Positions 50,713 through 60,860 are shown, numbered from the stretch's first letter. The stretch: 64,000 bases of DNA from Spongiibacteraceae bacterium UBA5047 (GCA_002415025.1 DIBR01000002.1:79412-143411); one strand, 5' to 3'. A program made the numbers and translations. The notes: generated by a model from the sequence alone, not told the origin.

Positions 50713-53460
50713 TCAATCCAGATGGGCGAGTATCGCCGAGTTTAGTGCTTCTTCAATCTGCGCCTTGTGATGCATGGCCTCGCCAATGCGCGTGGTGACG
50801 TGCGGTTGCTGCCCCTGCTTATCGCGATAGTAAATCTGGTTTACATAGCAAAAACGGGTGCGGTGAAGGGGGAGCTCCTCGCAAATATAATCGGCGGCCT
50901 GTTTGAGAATATCCTTGCCGTGCTGGGCGAAATGTAAGGTTTTCTGGTTGATGCTGATGTCAAAGCGGTGACTGTCATCAGCCGAGCGATGTGCCAGCAT
51001 GCGTACAACAATACGAAGGGTGTCGGCTGCTGCTGTGGTGCTCAGTGGTTGTGAAACCCATTCTGATCCTTGCTGTTCCAGCTGTAGCCATTGAACGGGT
51101 AGTTCGCGGAAGTGATTGCGTTTCAAGGTGTTTACGAAACTGCGAAGGTGCCCCAGCATAATGTTGCCGTCATCGCATAGCAGGGTTTGATAATGAAGGG
51201 CCCCGCTGCCATCGAGTATAAAGACATCGGCGGCTTCTTCGCGCTGGTGAAAAAAGATTTGCAGCTTCCCCTTTTGCTGATGGCGCACAACGCAGCGCAG
51301 TACGAAGAGTGACGCGCAAGCGCTGGCGATTTCGATAGAGCCGGCAAGAGATTGCCGGGCGGCGAGTAGTGACAGCAGTTCCGCAGCGTTGGTGGCATGC
51401 ACCATGACGATGCGGCTCGCCATGCTTTGCAGCAAGTAGTAGTGGTTGCCGCTGTCAAAAATATAGCGATCACCGCTTTTGCTTTCGGGCCGCCGAAAGT
51501 ATGCAATGGTTTCATTCACCAGCCGCTCAAATTGCAGGGCGGCGGGTTCGCTGGCGTCGCCGGAAAATGCTTTGACCACAATCTCCGGGAGTTGGCCGCT
51601 GCGGGGCAGTTTCTTGAGTATCTGGTTGATAGCGTCGCCGACAGCGTGGTCACCTATCAGTGCGTTGCACATGACCTCTCCCCAGCTGTTGATCGTTATC
51701 AGGTCAATGTGACGGATGCTGGGGGCGTCCCGGGTTGGGTTGCCGACGATGCAAATCAGGGTTTCGGTCTGTTGTGGTGACTCGAACCGGGCGTGCTCGC
51801 CCGCCTGACTTGCGTATGAACCCGAGGGCAGGTATTGCCTGAGCGTTTGGGTGAGACTTTTCAGCTTGCCGCGGTGGTGGTGGGGGTGGTCTGATACGAG
51901 GTGCAGCTGTGTGTCGTTGTTGACAAGGCCGTTGCACAGGCACCAGCAGAGCAGGGTTGGCAGGCTGTTGCCATCGCGGAGCGGGGTCTTGCGGTGCCAG
52001 TGGTTTAGCCCGGCGGTGCCGGCAATCAGTGCCCAGCTACTCTGGGTGGGGTCACTTTTGCCCAAGTAACAGAAGCTCAAATGTTTCTCGGCTAACTCTC
52101 CGGCTATCTCATGGTTGATCCACTCTACCTTGTCGGGTTGGCGTTCAAAGGCCGAGAAGAGCTTGCGACCCAGCACGGTCATTTCATGGGAGCTGATCAG
52201 CTGGTCTGCGGCGTTGCTGCGCGCAAACTCCTGCAGGAATCGGTAACTGCCGGTGAGCTCGCGAACCAGAGAGCGGTGTTCTTCGCGCGCGCGGCGTACT
52301 TTCCAGAGATCCCGCATATCCAGATTGCGAAGATGGTCGTGGGTCCAGCCCCAGTGCCCAGTCATATTGCGCAGTGCTTGCTCCCGCCAGTTGGCGGCCT
52401 CGGGAAGCAGGCTCAGTTTTACCTCGGTTTTGAAATAAAGCGCGCGGCGCAGCAGTTCAAGGCGAGTGCTTTCGCCGCGTTCAGTCAGATAGCTTTCTAG
52501 CCTTTGATAAATTAACAGGTAGGGGTCTTGTGCCGCAGGCTCGCCAGCAGGCTGGTGCAATGTGCGCTTTATCTGTTGGGATATGGGCAGGCTGTCCGGG
52601 TGGCGCCGCGCGTACATCTCTATAAGCAAAAGCTTGATCAGCGACTTGTGTGGCGAGCTAATCGCTTTGAACAGCTGCCAGATGCCGGCGCCCACGTATT
52701 CGCCCGGAGGGATGCGATGAACATTGCCGAAGTCGAGGGTTGTCTCGCGCAGGCGCTTGTGCCGGCGCAGCAATTGCAGTTTGGCTTCTTCGTAGTCCGG
52801 TGTGTCGGGGGGGATAAACCACCAGAGCGGGTGTTTGCCCGCCAATGCTATTGCGCTGCGGTAGAACTCATCCAGTAACAGAAAGTGCTGGGTGCTGCCG
52901 CAATCTTCTCCACTGAGGGCCTTGCGTTCACCGGCGCGAAATTCGTCGGCGCACATCAGGAAAAAGTGCACATCAAGGCCAAGCGCCACGTCGGCATAGC
53001 GACTTATCGACTCGGCCTTTTCGCGCAGGAGCTGGCGCTTGGCGGAGCTAAGGCCGGGGTGATGGCAGACCCAGACATCAATATCCGAGCTGCGGGCGTG
53101 AGCAATGCTGCCCACCGAGCCCATCAGGAACAGGGCTTCGATGGCTTCCTCGCTAATGTTGCCGATCTGCTGGAAACTGCTGCTGAGATGTCTGCGCACC
53201 CGTTGTAAAAGCTCGTCGTTAGGGGCGTAGCGGCTAATCCCGCAGGGGCTGTGGATGGAGTTGAATCCGGGTAGCGAGGGGTGGTTGCAGTGAAAAAGCA
53301 GGGGCAGAAAATCGAGAAACAGCTGCTGGCGCGGGCTCAGGAGCGAGCGGGCACGCTCAAGGCGTAATTTTCCGAGCTGCTCGACGCGTCGAAAAACAGT
53401 TTTAATATCAGCCGCTTGAGGCTTGGGGAGCCATCGCGCCAAGGGTGAAGTCGTCATCAT
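50713..53460 (-). CDS. cyaA: Class I adenylate cyclase
   Basis: The ATG at 53460 (with a second ATG next to it) gives 915 residues, slightly longer than E. coli CyaA (848). The nucleotidyltransferase motif GSVGSIAHARSSDIDVWVC (114-132) with Asp126 and Asp128, and VHFFLMCADEFR, identify the class I catalytic domain. The C-terminal half is the regulatory domain, poorly conserved across the class. The enzyme makes cAMP. It ends just right of the crc gene and its REP-like pair, and together the two genes give a carbon-control group. Confidence 0.94.
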   Translation of the reverse strand: MMTTSPLARWLPKPQAADIKTVFRRVEQLGKLRLERARSLLSPRQQLFLDFLPLLFHCNHPSLPGFNSIHSPCGISRYAPNDELLQRVRRHLSSSFQQIGNISEEAIEALFLMGSVGSIAHARSSDIDVWVCHHPGLSSAKRQLLREKAESISRYADVALGLDVHFFLMCADEFRAGERKALSGEDCGSTQHFLLLDEFYRSAIALAGKHPLWWFIPPDTPDYEEAKLQLLRRHKRLRETTLDFGNVHRIPPGEYVGAGIWQLFKAISSPHKSLIKLLLIEMYARRHPDSLPISQQIKRTLHQPAGEPAAQDPYLLIYQRLESYLTERGESTRLELLRRALYFKTEVKLSLLPEAANWREQALRNMTGHWGWTHDHLRNLDMRDLWKVRRAREEHRSLVRELTGSYRFLQEFARSNAADQLISSHEMTVLGRKLFSAFERQPDKVEWINHEIAGELAEKHLSFCYLGKSDPTQSSWALIAGTAGLNHWHRKTPLRDGNSLPTLLCWCLCNGLVNNDTQLHLVSDHPHHHRGKLKSLTQTLRQYLPSGSYASQAGEHARFESPQQTETLICIVGNPTRDAPSIRHIDLITINSWGEVMCNALIGDHAVGDAINQILKKLPRSGQLPEIVVKAFSGDASEPAALQFERLVNETIAYFRRPESKSGDRYIFDSGNHYYLLQSMASRIVMVHATNAAELLSLLAARQSLAGSIEIASACASLFVLRCVVRHQQKGKLQIFFHQREEAADVFILDGSGALHYQTLLCDDGNIMLGHLRSFVNTLKRNHFRELPVQWLQLEQQGSEWVSQPLSTTAAADTLRIVVRMLAHRSADDSHRFDISINQKTLHFAQHGKDILKQAADYICEELPLHRTRFCYVNQIYYRDKQGQQPHVTTRIGEAMHHKAQIEEALNSAILAHLD

Positions 53461-53676
53461 AGTATCAAGTATCGTGCGTGCCCAGCGCCGCCTGACAGGC
53501 GGCATTTTTCCTCAACAATCCGCTCTAATCCAGTGATATGCAAGTCATTTTCTGGTTTTTCATGCAGACAGCCGCAAACCTTCGCGTTATGATGCGGATA
53601 ATAAATAGAAACGGCAGGCCATGGTGGCATAGTACCCAACGGATGTCGTAATGAAAGACTGTCAGGAGGTTGCCTC

Positions 53677-53991
53677 ATGAGTGCTCGTAAAGGTTTCGCG
53701 CATTGGTTTAACGCAGTGTGCCTGTCTTTGGCTTTGGTCCTGCCTCAGGTTTCAGTGGCCGAGGTGGTGAAAGAGGAGCCGACGGCGCTGGCCATGGTGA
53801 CCGATGTGGTGCTGGTGCGGCCTGTCATGTTGGCCATCACGGCGGTGGGCAGCGTGTTCTTTGTCGTCAGTTTGCCCTTTTCGCTGATAGGCGGAAATGC
53901 AGGTGAGGCGGCAGATACCCTGGTGGTGCAGCCAGCTAACAATACCTTTGTGCGGTGCTTGGGGTGTACGCGGATAGAGGCAGGACGCTAA
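53677..53991 (+). CDS. Small conserved membrane/exported protein
   Basis: The 104-residue protein starts at the ATG at 53677 with AGGAGG upstream. It has an N-terminal signal or membrane helix (CLSLALVLPQVSVAE), a second hydrophobic helix (ITAVGSVFFVVSLPFSLIGG), and ends FVRCLGCTRIEAGR with a CxxC. Short proteins with AADTLVV...FVRCLGCTR endings occur in gammaproteobacterial genomes under names such as multidrug transporter, without a shown function. It lies between cyaA and the capsule locus. Confidence 0.7.
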   Translation: MSARKGFAHWFNAVCLSLALVLPQVSVAEVVKEEPTALAMVTDVVLVRPVMLAITAVGSVFFVVSLPFSLIGGNAGEAADTLVVQPANNTFVRCLGCTRIEAGR

Positions 53992-54084
53992 TAGCTTTGT
54001 GTCGCTGGACTGAACCCTGAGGGTGATTGAGGAGAGGCCTGCAGGGTGTGCCGAAGCCGAAGTGTGACATAGGCTGACAAGCGC

Positions 54085-54112
54085 CTGGTAGGTTGGTTAC
54101 GTGCGGATAGCC
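54085..54112 (+). promoter_or_regulatory. JUMPstart/ops-like sequence upstream of the capsule locus (weak)
   Basis: The sequence CTGGTAGGTTGGTTACGTGC then GGATAGCC partly matches the JUMPstart arrangement (CTGGTAG...GCGGTAGC), where the GCGGTAG ops core recruits RfaH. Here the core is GCGGATAG, one base longer. It lies 96 bp upstream of the first capsule gene, the right place. Confidence 0.3.
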
Positions 54113-54207
54113 AAGGCCTGCGCAGTTAGTTTCTTATAGCCAAGTGCCCGCGCTACCAGTTATATTTAACGATTACTAAAGAAAATGCGTTTAATGGCCT
54201 CTTTTTC

Positions 54208-55698
54208 GTGAAATTCGGTTCTGTTGCCCTTCAACCACTGTTCCTCGCTAGTTGCCTTTATCTTCTGTCTGTACCGCTTGTATCTGCGTCGCCGTGGATG
54301 GAGCCGAATGACATAAGATTGCGACACCACATCCAGTTGCTGGCTGACGCTGGCTTGATTCGGGCTCCCGTGAATACCTGGCCGCTTATGTGGTTGCAGG
54401 TGATTGACGATGTGCGGGCTGCTCGCGAAGGAGTGCTCGAAGCAAATCAGCGGCGAGCGGTAGAGTACGTTTATTCAGTGTTCCTCCGCCAATCTGTCAA
54501 CAACGGAGAATGGGCGCTCAGTAGCGCCGATCAGCACAGCCCGATACGCGGTTTTGGTAACTCCATGAGAGAGAGCGGGCTGGCGTACATCGGGGTAGAG
54601 CACATCGGGGAAGGCTTGGCGGGCCGTATTCGGCTCAGCAAGGTGCATGAACCGACAGATGGTGACGAGTGGCGAACTGACGGGAGTTACCTCGCAGGCC
54701 TTTGGGGCAACTGGGTCTTCGCCGTAGGGAGTCTGGATCGATGGTGGGGTCCTGGCTGGGAGACTGCCCTTACCCTGAGTAACAATGCTCGCCCCCCGGC
54801 GGCATTGTCCATTCAGCGTCATGGTTCCGAGGCATTTGAAAGTAAGTGGCTAAGCTGGATTGGCCCTTGGCAATTGACCGCCTTTGTTGGCAGGCTCGAT
54901 GACCCCAGAGTTATAGAAGATGCTTATCTCGTTGGTGCCAAGCTTAGTTTCAAGCCGGCTGATTGGCTGGAGCTGGGCTTGTCGCGTACCGCGCAATGGG
55001 GCGGGGAGGGGCGGCCACAAGACTTTTCCAGTTTTAAAAATCTGGTGCTGGGCCGTGACAATACGGGTAGTGATGGCATTTCGCGCGACAACGAACCAGG
55101 AAATCAGATAGGCGGAGTAGACTGGAGGTTCTCTTTCGGTGGCACCGTGCCGTTTGGAATATACGGGGAGATAGCCGGCGAAGATGAGTCGGGTTATACG
55201 CCCTCTCGACTTACCGCTACTTTAGGCCTCGATTTGGTCTTGTCCCTGCCTGACTCCGATCTTCGCGTGATTGCAGAGTATAGTGACACCGCCACACAGC
55301 GCCTTACTCGGAGTGAGCCACAATACAATACGGCATATGAGCACAGTATATATCGTAGCGGGTACCGGTATTACGGTCAGAGCATTGGGGCAAGTGTTGA
55401 CAATGATTCACGGACGAGCACTCTGGCGGGGCTGTGGCAGATAGGCAGTAACGAGTCGTTAAGCGTCAAAATAAAGTGGCTAGAGCTGAACAGTGACGGC
55501 GCCGGCATTGTCTTTCCATCGGGAAATAGTGTCGCGATCGGCTCGTCGAAAGGTTGGTATGCTGATATTGGTTATAAAGTAAAATTTAATTTTGTCGAAA
55601 TGTCAGTCGGTTATGTTCACTACGACTCGGCACTTGTCGTGCGCGGCATTGATACCGGAGACGACACTGTCGAGGTTGGGTTTAATTTTATTTGGTAA
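54208..55698 (+). CDS. Wzi-like capsule assembly outer-membrane protein
   Basis: The 496-residue protein starts at a GTG at 54208. No in-frame ATG occurs before the mature protein, and the signal peptide (FLASCLYLLSVPLVSAS) needs this start. The body shows alternating beta strands with short aromatic ends (LAYIGVEHIGEGLAGRIRLS) and ends VEVGFNFIW with a terminal aromatic, the pattern of an outer-membrane barrel. Capsule assembly (Wzi) family proteins of this length are found beside Wza/Wzb/Wzc. The gene heads the polysaccharide export group, 78 bp before wza. Confidence 0.8.
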   Translation: MKFGSVALQPLFLASCLYLLSVPLVSASPWMEPNDIRLRHHIQLLADAGLIRAPVNTWPLMWLQVIDDVRAAREGVLEANQRRAVEYVYSVFLRQSVNNGEWALSSADQHSPIRGFGNSMRESGLAYIGVEHIGEGLAGRIRLSKVHEPTDGDEWRTDGSYLAGLWGNWVFAVGSLDRWWGPGWETALTLSNNARPPAALSIQRHGSEAFESKWLSWIGPWQLTAFVGRLDDPRVIEDAYLVGAKLSFKPADWLELGLSRTAQWGGEGRPQDFSSFKNLVLGRDNTGSDGISRDNEPGNQIGGVDWRFSFGGTVPFGIYGEIAGEDESGYTPSRLTATLGLDLVLSLPDSDLRVIAEYSDTATQRLTRSEPQYNTAYEHSIYRSGYRYYGQSIGASVDNDSRTSTLAGLWQIGSNESLSVKIKWLELNSDGAGIVFPSGNSVAIGSSKGWYADIGYKVKFNFVEMSVGYVHYDSALVVRGIDTGDDTVEVGFNFIW

Positions 55699-55776
55699 TA
55701 CTTTCATTGGCAGGCGTTCAATATTCAGCGTTGGGTGCGGGCGTTTTTGGTGTGAATTGCAACATGGGGTGTGTTG

Positions 55777-56973
55777 ATGCGGGGTCGGGTTGTTGTGCGT
55801 GGGGGCAGGAGTTGGCTGCGCAAATATAGGGCGGCAAGTTCTTTGAATAGGCTATGCGCTTTGCTGATAGCCGGATTGCTTCCTGCGTGTAGCGTAATCC
55901 CCGGATCGCATTTGTCGATGCCGGCCATGACGTGGTTTCAGAAAGACGCGGCTTCCGAGACTGCCGATATTGACGTTAACTTCGTCGCTATAACGCCGGG
56001 GCTCATTTCCGAAATGGGGGCGCAACCTCGTTTAATAGAGCCTCTTTCTGCGATGCAACAGCTGCAGCGGGAAAGTGAACTCCAAGCGTACCAGTATCGG
56101 ATAGGCAGGGGAGACACGCTCAATATTACGGTATATGAGCACCCGGAGTTGACCATACCTGCTGGCTCTTTTCGTAGTGCAGAAGAAGGTGGTAACCAGG
56201 TTGGCCCGGACGGCACCTTCTATTTCCCTTATGCAGGCATGGTAGAGGCATTAGGCAAAACTACTCAGGAAGTGCGGAACGTGTTGGTCACTCGCCTGAG
56301 TCGTGTGATCGAACAGCCTCAGGTCGATGTGAAAGTGGTTGGGTTTCAGAGCCAGAAGGTTTACGTCAGTGGCGAAGTCGTGCGGCCGGCGGTCGTGCCG
56401 ATAAAGACGACGCCGTTAACGCTGATTGAGGCTATAAGCGAGGTTGGCGGTTTGGGTGTGTTGGCGGACTGGCGTCACATCCAGCTCACCCGCGACGGTA
56501 TTGGCAAGCAAATTGATTTGAGAGCAATTCTTGAGGATGGGGATTGGCGCAACAATGTCATGTTGCGTGGCGGCGATATATTACACATCCCGAGAAATGA
56601 CTCGCAGAAAATCTACGTTATGGGTGAAGTGAGACAGCCGTCGGCGGTGCTTATAGGCCGTGACTCTGTGACATTAACGCAAGCGATTGCTGAGGCGGGT
56701 GGCATTGATGAGGCTCAGGCAAACGCTCGGGGAATCTTTGTGCTGCGCAATGCCGAAAAGCGCGTTCTTGAGAACGGGAAAGCACGGTATATGGCAACGG
56801 TCTATCAGTTGGATGCAAGCTCGGCTTCGGGGTTTTTGCTTGCGAATGAGTTTCACCTGAGGCCGCGCGATGTTGTTTACATTACTGCGGCACCTGTTGC
56901 GCGCTGGAATCGGCTTATTACGCAATTGCTACCCAGTTTGATCTTTACTGACCAGGCGCAGGGTTTGGAGTAG
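55777..56973 (+). CDS. wza: Polysaccharide export outer-membrane lipoprotein Wza
   Basis: I use the ATG at 55777 with GGGGT upstream (GTG 55771 is possible), giving 398 residues. There is a lipobox LLPAC preceded by a basic N-terminus, then the Poly_export domain (YRIGRGDTLNITVYEHPELT) and SLBB domains (KVYVSGEVVRPAVVPI, KIYVMGEVRQPSAV), ending with an amphipathic helix (ARWNRLITQLLPSLIF) that forms the outer-membrane pore. It exports the capsule chain. It is 46 bp before wzb and part of the export operon. Confidence 0.95.
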   Translation: MRGRVVVRGGRSWLRKYRAASSLNRLCALLIAGLLPACSVIPGSHLSMPAMTWFQKDAASETADIDVNFVAITPGLISEMGAQPRLIEPLSAMQQLQRESELQAYQYRIGRGDTLNITVYEHPELTIPAGSFRSAEEGGNQVGPDGTFYFPYAGMVEALGKTTQEVRNVLVTRLSRVIEQPQVDVKVVGFQSQKVYVSGEVVRPAVVPIKTTPLTLIEAISEVGGLGVLADWRHIQLTRDGIGKQIDLRAILEDGDWRNNVMLRGGDILHIPRNDSQKIYVMGEVRQPSAVLIGRDSVTLTQAIAEAGGIDEAQANARGIFVLRNAEKRVLENGKARYMATVYQLDASSASGFLLANEFHLRPRDVVYITAAPVARWNRLITQLLPSLIFTDQAQGLE

Positions 56974-57019
56974 GGCGCCTGTAGGCTGGAGTTAGAGTGC
57001 CTGAATTGCGGGGAATGAT

Positions 57020-57463
57020 TTGATTAATCGAATATTAATGGTGTGTGTGGGCAACATCTGCAGAAGTCCAATGGCGGAGTACCGTCTGCGTAGCGAGCTT
57101 GCGGATTCAGAATACACCATTGAGTCTGCTGGTCTTGGTGCGCTTGTGGGGCGCCCAATCGATCCATCTGCGGGTGAAATAATGAGCAGTGCTGGAATAG
57201 ACGTATCCAGTCACCGTGCAAGGCAGTTGACCCCTGAACTGCTGAGAAGTTTTGATATAGCGCTGGTGATGGAGTCGGGGCACGAAAAGGCGCTGCTTGA
57301 AATGGCGCCACTAGCTCGCGGGCGAGTTTTCCAGCTGGGTAAATGGGAAAATGATAGGCCTATAGTCGACCCCTATCGTCGCTCAAAAGAGTTTTTTGAG
57401 CACACCTATAAAATTATTGAGCAGGATGTCGTGCGTTGGGCTGACTTCCTTGCTCGTCAATAA
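57020..57463 (+). CDS. wzb: Low-molecular-weight protein-tyrosine phosphatase Wzb
   Basis: A TTG at 57020 is the start, with GGGGA upstream, giving MINRILMVCVGNICRSPMAE, which matches Wzb-type N-termini. The only in-frame ATG would cut the conserved strand. The P-loop CVGNICRS (Cys9, Arg15) and the acid DPYRRS are present, so it is catalytically intact. It dephosphorylates the tyrosine tail of Wzc, cycling capsule assembly. wzc begins 17 bp after its stop. Confidence 0.95.
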   Translation: MINRILMVCVGNICRSPMAEYRLRSELADSEYTIESAGLGALVGRPIDPSAGEIMSSAGIDVSSHRARQLTPELLRSFDIALVMESGHEKALLEMAPLARGRVFQLGKWENDRPIVDPYRRSKEFFEHTYKIIEQDVVRWADFLARQ

Positions 57464-57480
57464 ATCCTGTGAGAGTTGAG

Positions 57481-59733
57481 ATGAGTGATCCGAGTGGATT
57501 GAAATCGGAAGGCGGCATAAAGGGTGACAGCTTTAATGACGATGAATTGGACCTGCGTTACTTGCTGGCCATCTTGCTGGAAAACCGATGGATAATAATT
57601 GCTACAACGGTGATTGGTATCGTGCTGGCAACGATCTATTTAAAGCTCGCAAATCCGATTTATCGCGCCGACGTGCTGATTCAAATTGAGAAGCAGAGTA
57701 ATGGTCTTGCCGCACTCGGCGGAATGCAGGATATCTTTAGTCGCCGCAATCCCTTTGGGGGGGCTGACGCGGAAATCGAAATCTTTAAATCACGGAATGT
57801 TATTAGCACGGCGGTGGAGAAGCTCGAGCTCGACGTATATGCCGCCCCCAAATACTTCCCATTGATTGGCGGCAGGATGGCCGCTGGGTTTAGACCGCAG
57901 AAGCTGGACAGTGATCTTTCCGGTGCCGAGGCAGAAGAAGGGCGCAAGTTTGCCGAACCGTTTCTTGGTTTCGACTCTTATGCCTGGGGCGGAGAGCGAA
58001 TCAACATATTTAGCTTGACTGTTCCCGACAGTTTGCTGGATAGGCGATTAACTTTGCGTCATCTGGGCGAGGGTCAGTATTCAATTTTTGCTGGCGACAG
58101 GGAAATCCTGCAGGGGCGCGTGGGAGAAACGGCTAGCGGCGGTGGGGTTTCGTTGCTTGTTAAAGAGCTTGAAGCCAGGCCTGGTGTGGAGTTTGTGATT
58201 GTAAAGCTGAATGGATTGCGCACCATTCGCGGATTGCAAAGGCAGATTATTGTAGAGGAACAGGGGCGAATGTCCGGGGTTCTAAAGGCTACTCTGGCAA
58301 GCCCCAATCCATTTCTTGCCAGGTCGATTTTGCAGGCTGTTAGTGAAGAATATGTAAGGCAGAATGTTATGCGCCTGTCTGCTGAAGCACAAAATAGTCT
58401 TAACTTTCTAAGAGAGCAATTGCCGCAGATAAAAGTCGATCTGGAGACGGCTGAGGATGAGCTAAGCAAATTTCGGTCTCAATCAAACTCGGTCGATATC
58501 GGAATCGAAACAAAAAGCTTTCTCGAACAGCTGGTGAAAATAGAGAACAATATTTCAGAGCTGAATCTGAGAAAAGAAGATTTGGCCCAGAGATTCACGC
58601 CCGAGCACCCCTCATATATCGCCCATATGGCACAGCTGGAAAAGCTCAAAGAAAATAGATCCGCACTAGAAAAGCAAATTTCTACCTTGCCCGACGTACA
58701 GCAACGCCTGCTCCAGTTGGTTAGGAGTGTAGAAGTAAAAACCAAGCTCTATACCCAGTTGCTAGCTCGCACGCAGGAGCTTGATGTTGTTAAGGCCGGA
58801 ACAGTGGGTAACGTGAGAATCATCGATGAAGCAGCCGTCGATGCGTCTCTCCCCATCTCGCCTAATAGGCGCGCTGTGCGGATGCTCGGTCTCGTTTTGG
58901 GTTTTGCGGCTGGCGTAGCTTTTGTGCTGCTGCGTCTATTCCTGAAGAGAGGTGTTGAATCTCCCGAGCAGATCGAGGCGCTTGGGATGCCGGTGCTGGC
59001 TTCTATTCCGTTTAGTTCGGAGCAGTCTGCCAAGGGGGCATTTGGTGTCAAGAATGTTTCGGAAAAGACAGTGTTGCTTGCAACAGAGGCTCCGGGCGAT
59101 CTAAGCATCGAAGCCTTACGGAGTTTGCGAACCAGCCTTCATTTCGCCTTTATTGGCTCGGAAAAGCGAGTGATTGCGCTCACGGGGCCCAGCCCCGGAG
59201 TTGGTAAATCGTTTGTTACCGCGAATTTGGGAGCCTTGCTGGCACAGATGGGCAGGAAGGTTGTCGTGGTGGATGCAGATATGCGCAAGGGTACGCTCCA
59301 TAAGTATGGAGGCGTTTCCGCGAGTGTAGGGTTGTCAGGTATTTTATCAGGACAAGTTGATCTTAACGGGGCAGTTCAGCATGTATCTGGCTTCGATCTT
59401 ATTGCGCGTGGTGAGGTGCCGCCAAATCCTTCGGAGCTATTGATGGGTCCGGAGTTTTCAAAATTGATAGACCGGCTTCGGGAAGAGTATGACGAAGTGC
59501 TTATAGATACTCCGCCGGTTTTAGCGGTGGCCGATGCCCTGGTAGTTTGCGGTACCGTGAAGACCACTTTGATGGTTGTGCGTCACGGCCTCAATACCTT
59601 GGGCGAGGTTAAGCAAAGCCTTGCCCGTCTTACGCAGGGCGGAGTCGATGTGAAGGGCGTGGTGCTGAACGGAGTGGTTAGAACGGCAAGTAGTTACTAC
59701 GGAAATACCTATTATCAGTATGAGTATAAATAG
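57481..59733 (+). CDS. wzc: Wzc-type capsule tyrosine autokinase and chain-length regulator
   Basis: From the ATG at 57481 the protein has 750 residues: an N-terminal Wzz domain with two membrane helices (IIIATTVIGIVLATIYLKLA; LGLVLGFAAGVAFVLLRLFL), a long coiled coil between them (LNFLREQLPQIKVDLETAED), then the BY-kinase domain with Walker A GPSPGVGKS (569-577), Walker A' VVVVDADMRKG and Walker B EVLIDTPPVLAVADA. The tail ASSYYGNTYYQYEYK holds six closely spaced tyrosines, the autophosphorylation cluster. A GTG at 57469 is a possible alternative start. It regulates length and export of the polysaccharide with Wzb. Confidence 0.95.
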   Translation: MSDPSGLKSEGGIKGDSFNDDELDLRYLLAILLENRWIIIATTVIGIVLATIYLKLANPIYRADVLIQIEKQSNGLAALGGMQDIFSRRNPFGGADAEIEIFKSRNVISTAVEKLELDVYAAPKYFPLIGGRMAAGFRPQKLDSDLSGAEAEEGRKFAEPFLGFDSYAWGGERINIFSLTVPDSLLDRRLTLRHLGEGQYSIFAGDREILQGRVGETASGGGVSLLVKELEARPGVEFVIVKLNGLRTIRGLQRQIIVEEQGRMSGVLKATLASPNPFLARSILQAVSEEYVRQNVMRLSAEAQNSLNFLREQLPQIKVDLETAEDELSKFRSQSNSVDIGIETKSFLEQLVKIENNISELNLRKEDLAQRFTPEHPSYIAHMAQLEKLKENRSALEKQISTLPDVQQRLLQLVRSVEVKTKLYTQLLARTQELDVVKAGTVGNVRIIDEAAVDASLPISPNRRAVRMLGLVLGFAAGVAFVLLRLFLKRGVESPEQIEALGMPVLASIPFSSEQSAKGAFGVKNVSEKTVLLATEAPGDLSIEALRSLRTSLHFAFIGSEKRVIALTGPSPGVGKSFVTANLGALLAQMGRKVVVVDADMRKGTLHKYGGVSASVGLSGILSGQVDLNGAVQHVSGFDLIARGEVPPNPSELLMGPEFSKLIDRLREEYDEVLIDTPPVLAVADALVVCGTVKTTLMVVRHGLNTLGEVKQSLARLTQGGVDVKGVVLNGVVRTASSYYGNTYYQYEYK

Positions 59734-59771
59734 CCGTTGGTTTCTTTCGGTTCTAATTGCGGGCAAATTTT

Positions 59772-60794
59772 ATGAAAGTACTTATTACCGGCTGCGCCGG
59801 ATTCATCGGGTTTCACTTGGCAAGGGCGTACTTGCGAAGAGGTGATAGTGTAGTCGGCTTTGATAGTGTTAATGATTATTATGACCCCGGTTTAAAGCAA
59901 GCCCGACTTGATCAGATTCAGGAGTGCGCTACGAGTGCGGGCGCCGATTACCAGTTTATACGCGCGAATCTTGCTGATAGAACTGCTGTCGAATCCTGCT
60001 TCGGGGAACATCAATTCGACAGAGTCGTTCACCTCGCTGCGCAAGCTGGTGTGCGCTATTCGCTTGAAAATCCGCACGCATATGTTGAGAGCAATGTGAT
60101 CGCCTTCACTAATGTTTTGGAGGCTTGCAGGCACGCCAACGTCCCCCATTTGGTATACGCGAGCACCAGCAGCGTGTATGGCGCAAATACATCGATGCCC
60201 TTCAGTGAAGGTTCCGGGGTGGATCACCCGATACAATTCTATGCTGCGACAAAGCGGGCGAATGAGCTTATGGCGCACACCTATAGCCATTTGTATCAGC
60301 TTCCGACGACAGGGTTGAGGTTTTTTACGGTCTATGGCCCGTGGGGCCGTCCGGATATGGCGCTTTTTCTTTTTGCGAAGAATATCCTTTCAGGCGAGCC
60401 TATACAGCTATTCAATCACGGCAATCATACGCGGGACTTTACTTACGTTGACGATATCGTTGAGGGAGTTATGCGTGCATCAGATGATATTGCAGCGCCC
60501 AATATGGATTGGTCCAGTGACGCACCGGACCCCGGTAGCAGCAGCGCGCCGTATCGAATTTTTAATATAGGCAATAATAATCCAGTAAAATTGCTGGATT
60601 ACGTTGAGGCGATAGAAAAAGTCACCGGCAAAACGGCGCAAAAGAATTTTCTGCCTCTTCAGCCTGGAGATGTCCCGGATACCTATGCAGATGTAAGCCG
60701 CTTGGTGAGTACGCTCGGTTATCATCCGTCCACTTCTGTGGAGCATGGCGTTGCCGAATTTGTTAAATGGTTTCGAAATTATTACGGCGTCTGA
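59772..60794 (+). CDS. UDP-glucuronate 4-epimerase-like NAD-dependent epimerase
   Basis: The ATG at 59772 gives 340 residues. A TTG five codons upstream is not supported. The Rossmann GCAGFIG motif (7-13), STSSVYG serine, and YAATK pair identify an extended SDR. The LRFFTVYGPWGRPDMALF segment is typical of the UDP-glucuronate 4-epimerase group (LpsL/GlaE). It would convert UDP-glucuronic to UDP-galacturonic acid. This gene is between wzc and the UDP-HexNAc dehydrogenase, so galacturonic acid may be a further sugar of the capsule. Confidence 0.87.
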   Translation: MKVLITGCAGFIGFHLARAYLRRGDSVVGFDSVNDYYDPGLKQARLDQIQECATSAGADYQFIRANLADRTAVESCFGEHQFDRVVHLAAQAGVRYSLENPHAYVESNVIAFTNVLEACRHANVPHLVYASTSSVYGANTSMPFSEGSGVDHPIQFYAATKRANELMAHTYSHLYQLPTTGLRFFTVYGPWGRPDMALFLFAKNILSGEPIQLFNHGNHTRDFTYVDDIVEGVMRASDDIAAPNMDWSSDAPDPGSSSAPYRIFNIGNNNPVKLLDYVEAIEKVTGKTAQKNFLPLQPGDVPDTYADVSRLVSTLGYHPSTSVEHGVAEFVKWFRNYYGV

Positions 60795-60860
60795 TCGTAC
60801 GACAGGAAGTTGTTTCGTCGTAACTTCATGAAGTTGAATGTTCACTAAGGAAGTGTGCCT

